Position numbers and translations under genes: made by a program | Notes under the pieces: generated by a model | Seen by the model: the letters and a program-made list of their open reading frames with translations, nothing else | Databases searched by the model: none | Told to the model about the DNA's origin: nothing | Shown: piece after piece, positions 1-5,516 of the stretch | Position numbering within the stretch: position 1 is the first letter of the stretch | How the letters are laid out: every line of letters begins with the position of its first letter | Source of the DNA: Candidatus Neoflavobacterium equi | Lineage (GTDB): Bacteria > Bacteroidota > Bacteroidia > Flavobacteriales > Flavobacteriaceae | Direction: 5' to 3' | Assembly: GCA_018065745.1 (NCBI GenBank) | Contig: JAGHSS010000043.1 | Span: 1 to 5,516 of the forward strand | Length of the DNA stretch: 5,516 nt

Positions 1-33
1 AAACAAAATTTTTATTCTAATTTTAAAAAGATC

Positions 34-1215
34 CTAGTGGTGATCATCGTGTTCATGTTCTTGAACCGCTTGTCCAATGAACAATGATGACAACATTGTG
101 AAGATGAATGCTTGCAAGAATGCAACCAACAACTCAATAACCATAAGGAACAATGTCAACAACATAGAGATGAAAGAACTTCCAACAATAGAGAAATCTG
201 CTTTAAACAAATAAACTACTGCAATCAATCCCATCACTACAGAGTGACCTGCTGTAATGTTTGCAAACAAACGCACCATCAACGAGAATGGTTTTGTAAA
301 CATACCCAAAACTTCAATTGGTGCTAAAACCAAACGCATTGGATAAGGAACTCCTGGCATCCAGAAGATGTGCCCCCAGTATTCTTTGTTTGCTTTTAAA
401 TTTGTGAACAAGAATGTAAACACTGCCAAACAGATGGTTACAGAAATATTTCCAGTCACGTTAATTCCCAACGGAGTTAATCCCAATAAATTCAACAAGA
501 AGATCAAGAAGAATACCGTCAATAAATACGGCATAAATTGCTTGTACTTGTCTTTACCAATGTTTGGAACTGCAATCTCATCACGCACATAAAGTACTAG
601 AGGTTCTAAAACACGAGCAAATCCTTTTGGTAAATTATTTGGTCCGTTTTTATATGTTTTCGCCAAAGCAGTGAACATAACAAACAATAAAACTGCTGTA
701 ATCAACAAAGACAATACATTTTTCGTGATTGAAAAATCCATTGGTTTTTCATTGGTTACCTTGTGATCAGCATCATATTCAATATGACCAGTCGCATCAG
801 TTTTGTAAATTTTTGAATGGTAATACTTGTAGTATTGTCCATCTTTCTCAACCACAGTTTCTCCGTGATTAAATTCCCCAGCTGAAAAAACTTTCAAGCC
901 ATTGTCTATTAAAATAACAGGCAACGGGAATCCATAGTGTTTACCCTCTTCAGAGTCACTTAAAAAAGTGAAGTAATAATCATCTTTTAAGTGATGCTCA
1001 ATGTGCTCACTGATGGTTTCCGCTTGAGTTTTCACTTCTTCATGATGCTCATCAGCGTGCGTAGCCTCTACATGCTGCTCTACAGCGACATGTTCTTGAA
1101 CTGCTTGGGGAGCAACAGAAATAGTATCTGTTACTGGGTTCGCCATCGCTACTGATGACAACAACCCTACAAAAGCAGCTAAAATAATCCTTACAGGTTT
1201 TCTTGAAATTACCAT
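34..1215 (-). CDS. atpB: F0F1 ATP synthase subunit a (proton channel), with signal peptide and His-rich periplasmic extension
   Basis: Subunit a of the membrane F0 sector forms the two proton half-channels beside the rotating c-ring. The 393-residue protein is long compared with about 270 in E. coli. Residues 1-25 are a signal peptide ending in AMA before N26. Residues 26-160 are a hydrophilic, presumably periplasmic segment with eight histidines between H42 and H75. The subunit a core starts near residue 161, with hydrophobic segments around 165-185, 228-248, 256-271, 296-335 and 345-380. The signature VRLFANITAGH supplies the essential arginine R315 (E. coli R210), and LQAFIF supplies Q368 (E. 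coli Q252). H324 and E361 occupy the E. coli E219 and H245 positions, the swapped arrangement known from mitochondrial subunit a. The C-terminus is also His-rich (HEHDDHH). The ATG at 1215 fits because the signal peptide follows directly and AAGG lies just upstream. Next to AtpZ, the assignment is very secure. Confidence 0.97.
   Translation of the reverse strand: MVISRKPVRIILAAFVGLLSSVAMANPVTDTISVAPQAVQEHVAVEQHVEATHADEHHEEVKTQAETISEHIEHHLKDDYYFTFLSDSEEGKHYGFPLPVILIDNGLKVFSAGEFNHGETVVEKDGQYYKYYHSKIYKTDATGHIEYDADHKVTNEKPMDFSITKNVLSLLITAVLLFVMFTALAKTYKNGPNNLPKGFARVLEPLVLYVRDEIAVPNIGKDKYKQFMPYLLTVFFLIFLLNLLGLTPLGINVTGNISVTICLAVFTFLFTNLKANKEYWGHIFWMPGVPYPMRLVLAPIEVLGMFTKPFSLMVRLFANITAGHSVVMGLIAVVYLFKADFSIVGSSFISMLLTLFLMVIELLVAFLQAFIFTMLSSLFIGQAVQEHEHDDHH
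54..72 (-). repeat. 19-nt direct repeat, copy at the 3' end of atpB
   Basis: This 19-nt stretch matches 1089-1107 at 18 of 19 positions in the same orientation and reading frame. It encodes QAVQEH (residues 382-387), just before the His-rich tail of subunit a. The single difference is a silent GCG/GCA alanine codon. Confidence 0.8.
1089..1107 (-). repeat. 19-nt direct repeat, copy near the 5' end of atpB
   Basis: This is the partner of the repeat at 54-72, 1035 bp away. It encodes QAVQEH (residues 37-42) at the start of the His-rich periplasmic extension of subunit a. Sequence similarity stops abruptly on both sides at the DNA level. Confidence 0.8.
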
Positions 1216-1252
1216 ACCTTAATTAATATCTTAACTTTTACGGTCTTAAAAT

Positions 1253-1297
1253 TTTGTGCAAAGGTACATTTTTAATTAGAACCACAGCACACAACAA
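1253..1297 (-). promoter_or_regulatory. Bacteroidota-type promoter for atpB
   Basis: Read on the minus strand, the 115-bp gap upstream of atpB contains TACCTTTG at 1266-1259, a perfect match to the Bacteroidota -7 box TAnnTTTG. TTG triplets at 1297-1295 and 1294-1292 could act as the -33 element, but the spacer of about 25 nt from the nearer one is longer than usual. Transcription would start near 1253, giving a leader of roughly 38 nt. The -7 box is seen directly; promoter activity and start site are inferred. It would let the ATP synthase genes be expressed independently of porW. Confidence 0.6.
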
Positions 1298-1330
1298 CAC
1301 TTTTTTTACTTGAATTTATAAAAATTTATT

Positions 1331-1723
1331 TCAGAACTTAATTTTGTTTAAAATTTTACAACAAAGATAGACTACTACAGACTGAAACAGTGCAAATATA
1401 AACAATATATCAATTTTATCACTGAAAAATTGATCGGCCCCTGAACTCAATACCGTGTTCAGAAATAAATATGTTACTACAATATATATCAAATTCAGCA
1501 CTAAAAAGGTGACACCAACCGCAGTAGGTGCGAGCTTTGAAAGCCAATTGATGAACCAAACCAATGCATAAGATACTATAGTGAAATACAGATATAAACT
1601 GGATTTGGTGTAGTAAAATACATGCCCGTTAGACTCTGGGATTTTGGACAATAAAAAATGGATCGCCATCGCAATAGCGGTCCATAAAAAAAACAACAGG
1701 TGTATTTGATATTTCTTAAACAT
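1331..1723 (-). CDS. Small four-helix membrane protein between atpZ and atpB, candidate AtpI counterpart
   Basis: I do not recognise this 130-residue protein by a firm motif. It is almost wholly hydrophobic, with four predicted membrane helices at about 8-27, 41-62, 67-93 and 104-123, short polar loops, and a basic C-terminal end (KILNKIKF). Its ATG shares one base with the atpZ stop (TAATG), so its translation is probably coupled to atpZ. Length, helix count and position just before atpB all resemble AtpI (about 126 residues, four helices), which helps assemble the c-ring in other bacteria. I see no AtpI sequence signature, so the role is inferred from context only. It may belong to one of the Flavobacteria-restricted DUF families; DUF6168 comes to mind but cannot be confirmed here. 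A run of eight A on the plus strand at 1686-1693 makes the gene somewhat prone to slippage. Confidence 0.85.
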   Translation of the reverse strand: MFKKYQIHLLFFLWTAIAMAIHFLLSKIPESNGHVFYYTKSSLYLYFTIVSYALVWFINWLSKLAPTAVGVTFLVLNLIYIVVTYLFLNTVLSSGADQFFSDKIDILFIFALFQSVVVYLCCKILNKIKF

Positions 1724-1953
1724 TAATTCATTTTGTTGATTTGGTTGACCTGCCGGATCACATTGTATATGGATACAAAAACACCAAATAAAGTACAGCC
1801 TTTAAAACCCCATTCGTCAGCTATGTGGTAGCGTTCATCTAAAAACGTACCGAGGGTTGAAAAAGCAAAAATAATAATACCCATCTGAAATGAAATGTTA
1901 ATTAACACCATCCAGTGGTTGGACTTCTTGGGTTGCTTGTCTTTATTTTCCAT
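1723..1953 (-). CDS. atpZ: AtpZ/AtpI-family ATP synthase accessory membrane protein
   Basis: This 76-residue protein has the two-helix layout of the AtpZ/AtpI family. A polar, lysine-rich N-terminus (1-12) leads into helix 1 (about 15-36). The family-typical turn GTFLDERYH follows at 35-43, then helix 2 (about 50-67), with FGVFVSIYNVIRQVNQ at its end. Relatives are encoded at the head of atp operons. They are implicated in F1Fo assembly, especially the c-ring, and in one Bacillus work was linked to divalent-cation uptake. The ATG at 1953 lies inside the bactofilin reading frame (11-nt overlap), and its stop overlaps the next start by one base, both pointing to coupled translation. Family assignment is good; the precise role in this phylum is not settled. 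Confidence 0.9.
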   Translation of the reverse strand: MENKDKQPKKSNHWMVLINISFQMGIIIFAFSTLGTFLDERYHIADEWGFKGCTLFGVFVSIYNVIRQVNQINKMN

Positions 1954-2323
1954 CAGACGTAATCCCTTCTACCTGTTTCATCGTACAGGTGGCATTGAAA
2001 ATAGCTCCAGGTTCAACCAAAAGCTGTTTGACAACTACCTGTCCTGTAATGGACGCCGTTGCGCGAACACACAGCAACTCTTGCACTGAGATATGGCCCT
2101 CAAAGAAACCTTCAATGTCCAAATTGACACAAGTCACATCTCCAACAATTCGCCCCTTGGGTCCAATGACCAATTTGCCTTGAGAAGTGAAGTTTCCAAT
2201 CAATTCACCGTCCAACCTGAAATCTGCAACAGAAGTAATGTCTCCTTTAATTGCGGTTTCTTGAACCACGCGGTTGGTCTTGCCCAGGTTTTCTGTATAA
2301 GGCACTTTAGCTTTTCTAAACAT
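1943..2323 (-). CDS. Bactofilin family cytoskeletal protein
   Basis: Bactofilins polymerise without nucleotide into filaments that localise other proteins, shape the cell or organise the envelope. This 126-residue protein has a short basic N-terminal tail (1-20), then a bactofilin core at about 21-115. The core is built from repeated short beta strands with regularly placed Gly and hydrophobic residues: GDITSVADFRLDGELIGN, then LVIGPKGRIVGDV, LDIEGFFEGHI, ASITGQVVVKQL and LLVEPGAIFNA. This is the expected right-handed beta-helix pattern. No signal peptide or membrane helix is present, so it should be cytoplasmic. Three cysteines (C65, C85, C113) lie in the core. The ATG at 2323 follows the porW stop by 4 nt, and its end overlaps atpZ by 11 nt, so it is almost certainly co-transcribed with both. 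Which process it serves here, secretion and gliding or cell shape, cannot be read from the sequence. Confidence 0.93.
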   Translation of the reverse strand: MFRKAKVPYTENLGKTNRVVQETAIKGDITSVADFRLDGELIGNFTSQGKLVIGPKGRIVGDVTCVNLDIEGFFEGHISVQELLCVRATASITGQVVVKQLLVEPGAIFNATCTMKQVEGITSDGK

Positions 2324-2327
2324 ACAC

Positions 2328-5081
2328 CTATTCTTTTATGGCTAAATATTCTGTCAAATTCTTTTTTGCTTGAATCACCTTGTAGTTGTCTGCAGATATA
2401 GGGAATGCCGTTTGCTTTACCTTATATCCTTTTGCATCACGCAACATGGAATTTACCGCTCTGACCGTTTCTGCAGATCTAAACCCGTGAACAACTAATA
2501 AATCAACGCCCGGTTGGTACATATCTGTAGATATTTTCAGATGTGTCGCTTGGGTGTCTTTTAAATATTTATCCAGTTTGGTCTTTAAATCTTTCAGGTC
2601 TGCAGCAGAAATTTTGCTGATGTCATACACCATTTTCCAATTGGTAGACTCTCCCGTTTTTAGAGACAACTGCTCCAATCCTGGAACTTCATCTTTTAAA
2701 ATACGCCCTGCTTCTTTACCCTCATCCAACAAAGGATAACGGGTTTCAATAACTTGTAACGCCTCTTTGTATGCTGTTACTCCCGCTGTGCGTGCCAACA
2801 ATCTGGCTTTCAACAACTCCAATTTTGGTTCAATATCATCTCCAGCATAGCGGTCTGTCAAGACGTTTATTTGATCCAAAGCCGCAACGGTTTGCCCGTC
2901 TTGATATTGCTTGTACACCTTGTCAAAAGCTTGAGCAGGCGTGTCCAATGACGCTGCCAATGTTTCATCTTTCAAGATGGCTGCATAGTGGCTGTTTGGA
3001 TATTGAGCTACTATATCATTTTTTACCAACGCTGCTTTTGCAGGATTTATTTGTTGGTAAATTTTATATAAATTATATTTTGTCGGTAAAATTTGACGTT
3101 CTTCAGGTTGGCTAGCCAACAAGGTTTCAAAGCGTTTTGCAGCCAATGGCAATTCAGAGAACTTCTCCTTATATATAACCCCCAATTGATAGAGGGCAAA
3201 ATTTCTGTCTTTTGGCAAGTTTTCAATCTCCTCAGTACCCTTTGGCAATTGGTCTATGTAAAAAGAGGTCTTATATTGTGGTGCATTTTCATCAATAAGT
3301 GATTTTTCTTTGGCAACTCCAGCCACACCTTCTGTAGTGTTGTCGTTATCTTCAACATCTTCTTCTGCGGCACTGTCTGCAATGCCGTTGGACCAACGCC
3401 AGTTGTTAGCATAGGCTCTCTTCCCCCATCTCTTTTCATATTCAAGTTTTCCTCTGGAAACTGAAACCGGTACATAATAATAAAACACACTAACCGAATT
3501 TGCAGTTGGCGCAGGCATCCCGTTTCCTGTCTTTTGAGGATCATTAGTAGCTGCTGGGGATTGCCCATTAAATTCTAAGACAGAAGATTGTGCATTGGCA
3601 ATTTTACTTGCTAAACTTCCCCTTGAACCTCCCAAACCAGAACCAATACCTCCACCCATGCTTTTTGAAACTACACTTCCTTGTGAAGCATTCGCATTTG
3701 CAGCCTCTTGTTGTTTCAACAACAGTATAGCTGCTGCTAAATCTTTAGCTTTTAATTGATCTATGTACTTTTGGTAATAGGCAATTTTTGCAGCCGGAGA
3801 AAGAGATAAGACATGTAGAATACTGTCATTTGACGCAACAATATCTTCATACTTAATCACTTCATCCAAATTTTGTCTCTTGCGCTTTAACGCATAGAAT
3901 TCTTTTGAATCCTGTTTGAGCAATACCAAGGTGGAATCATAATAGTTTCCTGCCTGTCTGTACTTTCCTTTATCAAAAGATATTTTAGCTAAATTTCTGT
4001 AGTTTGATGCGGTAAGATAAACATCTGTACCTTTCTTCTTCAATGATGTTTTATAGAATGGCACCGCCTTGTCTACCAAATTTTGCTTGTCATAGAACAA
4101 GGCCATTTGGTGGTTTAAAACATCCAAATAAGGTCTGTTTTCGCGGTCATCCAACAATTTTTTATAACGCTTGACAAAAGCCAAGGTATCTCCATTTTGG
4201 TAGTCAAATTGTCCGGACTGTTTCGCTATGGCCTGCATCATGTAAATGCGTGGGCCTTTGCGCTTCATATCAATCACCTTTTGGTAGGCGATGTAAGAAC
4301 TGTCAGGTTGCCCCAACTTATCGTGTAATTGACCGATGATGAAGTTATATCTTGATTTTTCTTCGTTGTTTTTAGTAAAGCGTTCAGCAGCTTGTAAATG
4401 AACCAACGCCGTGTCCACCACTTTCTCATTGTAATAGGCTTGAGCTAAAACTGCATGTGCATGAGCCAAAGTCTGCGCATCCATTTTGTCCGCTTTCTTA
4501 ACCAACAATTCTTTTAAATTCTCAATTGCAGTATCGTTGCTCTCCAACTGCATATTGGCTTTTTCACGCCACACGACCACCTCAGAAAACTTGTCTGAAT
4601 CTGGATATTTGTACATCACATAATTAAAGGCTTCTATTGCAGGCAAATACCTACCGTCGTGATATCTCGCTTTTCCAAGCAACAGATAAGCCTCATCCAT
4701 TTGTGTATTGCGCTCCTTATTTCCAATGTTCATGGAGTGTTTTTGCACCGCTTTAGTAGCTTTAGTTTCAGCGCGCTCAAAGTTTGCATTTTTGGTTTTC
4801 CCTGGCATTAACGCCGCTTCCAAATCTTGAACTCGTTCAATTTTTAATACATCCCAATAGTCATCCTTATATCCTGCTGCCAATTCAGCTATGCCTTGGT
4901 CAAGCGCATTTTGACCATTAAACAGAACATTGTACTCTGTGTTTACAGAATGGAATTTCCTGTTGACAAAAGTGTCTTTTTTTGTGGAGCAAGCAACTAC
5001 CACAAGCACAGAGCTTGTTAAAATACTGTATTTGAATACGTTTTTTTTCAATGGATAAACTTTTAAAAGCGATGAACCCAC
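2328..5081 (-). CDS. porW: PorW/SprE-type TPR lipoprotein of type IX secretion and gliding motility
   Basis: PorW (SprE in Flavobacterium) is an outer-membrane lipoprotein needed for type IX secretion and gliding; it is reported to bridge the PorK/PorN ring and the translocon. In this 917-residue frame the lipobox LVVVAC places the lipidated cysteine at C31, followed by the family-typical STKKDTFVNRKFHSVNTEYNVLFNG. TPR-like helix pairs fill about 125-390, the clearest at 129-163. A Gly/Ser-rich linker follows (468-500), then the aromatic segment FYYYVPV...WGKRAYANNWRWSNG (533-566) characteristic of SprE. An acidic linker (571-584), a second TPR block (about 625-785) and a C-terminal alpha/beta domain (about 815-913) complete it. 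There is no ATG start. GTG at 5081 comes directly after an in-frame TGA (5087-5085) and one codon. TTG at 5051 would give a more typical 20-residue lipoprotein signal beginning MKKNVFKYS. I keep the longer frame; TTG is a real alternative. Confidence 0.92.
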   Translation of the reverse strand: MGSSLLKVYPLKKNVFKYSILTSSVLVVVACSTKKDTFVNRKFHSVNTEYNVLFNGQNALDQGIAELAAGYKDDYWDVLKIERVQDLEAALMPGKTKNANFERAETKATKAVQKHSMNIGNKERNTQMDEAYLLLGKARYHDGRYLPAIEAFNYVMYKYPDSDKFSEVVVWREKANMQLESNDTAIENLKELLVKKADKMDAQTLAHAHAVLAQAYYNEKVVDTALVHLQAAERFTKNNEEKSRYNFIIGQLHDKLGQPDSSYIAYQKVIDMKRKGPRIYMMQAIAKQSGQFDYQNGDTLAFVKRYKKLLDDRENRPYLDVLNHQMALFYDKQNLVDKAVPFYKTSLKKKGTDVYLTASNYRNLAKISFDKGKYRQAGNYYDSTLVLLKQDSKEFYALKRKRQNLDEVIKYEDIVASNDSILHVLSLSPAAKIAYYQKYIDQLKAKDLAAAILLLKQQEAANANASQGSVVSKSMGGGIGSGLGGSRGSLASKIANAQSSVLEFNGQSPAATNDPQKTGNGMPAPTANSVSVFYYYVPVSVSRGKLEYEKRWGKRAYANNWRWSNGIADSAAEEDVEDNDNTTEGVAGVAKEKSLIDENAPQYKTSFYIDQLPKGTEEIENLPKDRNFALYQLGVIYKEKFSELPLAAKRFETLLASQPEERQILPTKYNLYKIYQQINPAKAALVKNDIVAQYPNSHYAAILKDETLAASLDTPAQAFDKVYKQYQDGQTVAALDQINVLTDRYAGDDIEPKLELLKARLLARTAGVTAYKEALQVIETRYPLLDEGKEAGRILKDEVPGLEQLSLKTGESTNWKMVYDISKISAADLKDLKTKLDKYLKDTQATHLKISTDMYQPGVDLLVVHGFRSAETVRAVNSMLRDAKGYKVKQTAFPISADNYKVIQAKKNLTEYLAIKE

Positions 5082-5091
5082 TCCTCAAAAA

Positions 5092-5105
5092 GGATTGGAA
5101 AGGTA
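5092..5105 (-). promoter_or_regulatory. Possible porW promoter (-7-like box)
   Basis: On the minus strand TACCTTTC lies at 5105-5098, one base from the Bacteroidota -7 consensus TAnnTTTG. No TTG is visible 17-25 nt upstream, so the -33 element is missing or degenerate. A start near 5092 would leave only about 11 nt before the GTG at 5081 but about 41 nt before the TTG at 5051. The latter is close to the leader inferred for atpB and mildly favours the TTG start. Confidence 0.35.
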
Positions 5106-5152
5106 AAAATACATTTCTTTTTGATTTGTTTGTAAAAGTAAATCGAAAATTA

Positions 5153-5190
5153 TAAAATTTCCCTAATTATTAATAGGGTTTTAAATTTTA
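5153..5190. terminator. Candidate AT-rich hairpin, possibly a bidirectional terminator
   Basis: An inner stem CCCTA/TAGGG (5161-5165 with 5174-5178) encloses an 8-nt loop. It is extended by an outer 8-bp A/T stem (5153-5160 with 5183-5190) across a TTTT bulge at 5179-5182. T-rich sequence follows the inner stem on both strands. It could stop transcription entering from beyond 5516 before the porW promoter. The GC core is only three pairs, so this may simply be AT-rich background. Confidence 0.3.
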
Positions 5191-5411
5191 CACTGTGAAG
5201 AAGGAGCCCTTTTTTAAATAAACTTGAAGTGTTGCTAGTGGAGCACAAACACACAACTTGAGACAGAACTATTAATTGAAGCACCACGAAATTAGTTGGG
5301 TGATTTTAAATAACATCTTCAAATGTCTTCTCTAAGCCATGCAAACCATAAAATACAAATACAAAAAACACATATAGACACATACACTTTGATTATCAGA
5401 AAGTAACAAGC

Positions 5412-5423
5412 CCGCTAATGCGG
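5412..5423. repeat. Short GC hairpin (CCGC-TAAT-GCGG)
   Basis: A perfect 4-bp GC stem with a TAAT loop sits in a small GC-richer patch within otherwise AT-rich intergenic DNA. It has no T-tract on either side and so does not look like a terminator. Together with the palindrome at 5437-5449 it may be part of a structured element or of a dispersed repeat. Confidence 0.35.
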
Positions 5424-5436
5424 TCTACTCAGCTCA

Positions 5437-5449
5437 AACACGGCGTGTT
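5437..5449. repeat. 13-bp palindrome, possible operator or hairpin
   Basis: AACACGGCGTGTT is a perfect inverted repeat of six bases around a central G. The symmetry would suit a dimeric regulator site or a small hairpin. No promoter or gene in the window is near enough to say what it would control, and a chance occurrence is not excluded. Confidence 0.35.
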
Positions 5450-5516
5450 CAGTTTAAATTAGCAATTGAAAATAACGTTTTACTTTATATAAACAAATGC
5501 AATTTAAATTCTGAAA

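Larger units (their letters stand above)
5082..5516. other. 435-bp intergenic region upstream of porW, no convincing gene
   Basis: Beyond the weak -7 box, the hairpin and the two palindromes listed separately, this stretch holds a low-complexity C/A-biased run on the plus strand (5342-5390, with a single G at 5377). It also has A/T palindromes TTTATATAAA (5484-5493) and AATTTAAATT (5501-5510). Open frames on both strands are under 30 codons and show no recognisable similarity. I see no tRNA, rRNA, riboswitch or CRISPR repeat. The region beyond 5516 is unknown, so part of this could be the flank of another gene. Confidence 0.7.

Noticed and set aside
112..592. Two plus-strand frames opposite atpB
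   Set aside because: They are antisense shadows of atpB, which has clear conserved motifs on the minus strand; their own sequences look random and cysteine/asparagine-rich.
1866..1873. A TATTTTTG match to the -7 consensus on the minus strand within atpZ
   Set aside because: It is inside a coding region in A/T-only sequence where such matches are expected by chance, and it is not placed near a gene start.
1895..3302. Several plus-strand frames of 61-114 codons opposite bactofilin and porW
   Set aside because: All are complementary to well-supported minus-strand genes and show no domain, signal or start context of their own.
3254..3568. A 104-codon frame on the same strand inside porW
   Set aside because: It lies wholly within porW in another frame. 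Its composition is a shifted reading of the linker region, with no recognisable domain.
5085..5114. A 9-codon ATG-started frame in phase with porW, ending in TGA just before the GTG
   Set aside because: It overlaps the likely -7 box, so it would not be transcribed from that promoter, and such short frames arise by chance.
5196..5216. AAGAAGG-AGC-CCTTTTTT hairpin-like sequence on the plus strand
   Set aside because: It needs a G-U pair and a three-base loop, and its T-run doubles as the stem arm. There is no plus-strand gene for it to terminate.
5306..5383. A 25-codon minus-strand frame (begins MCLYVFFV, ends EKTFEDVI) in the intergenic region
   Set aside because: It is too short to support and matches nothing I recognise. 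Its hydrophobic start is explained by the C/A-biased low-complexity run on the opposite strand.

Overview
The window looks like chromosomal DNA from a member of the Bacteroidota, most likely class Flavobacteriia. The DNA is AT-rich, and one promoter has the Bacteroidota -7 box (TAnnTTTG). The ATP synthase subunit a carries a cleavable signal peptide and a long periplasmic extension. Next to it is a PorW/SprE-type lipoprotein, a component of the type IX secretion and gliding apparatus found only in this phylum. I cannot name genus or species.

All five genes lie on the minus strand and read right to left. In transcription order they are: porW/sprE (5081-2328, a large TPR lipoprotein); a bactofilin (2323-1943); an AtpZ-type two-helix membrane protein (1953-1723); an unrecognised four-helix membrane protein (1723-1331); and atpB, F0 subunit a (1215-34). 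The first four are packed tightly, with a 4-nt gap, an 11-nt overlap and a 1-nt TAATG overlap, so they are probably one transcription unit with translational coupling. A 115-bp gap then precedes atpB and holds a good Bacteroidota-type promoter. The F1Fo structural genes therefore probably have their own start as well as read-through from porW. The other atp genes (atpE, atpF and so on) would lie beyond position 1.

The right end (5082-5516) has no convincing gene. It holds a weak -7-like box for porW, an AT-rich hairpin that could be a terminator, a C/A-biased low-complexity stretch, and a small GC-richer patch with two short palindromes.

Functionally, the cluster links three jobs: protein export and gliding through the cell envelope (PorW), a cytoskeletal polymer (bactofilin), and assembly plus the proton channel of ATP synthase (AtpZ, a possible AtpI counterpart, and subunit a). 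I see no previously undescribed defence system, mobile element, CRISPR array or RNA gene. The points most worth a second look are the T9SS-bactofilin-ATP synthase linkage, the unassigned four-helix protein in the usual place of atpI, and a near-identical 19-nt repeat encoding QAVQEH at both ends of atpB.
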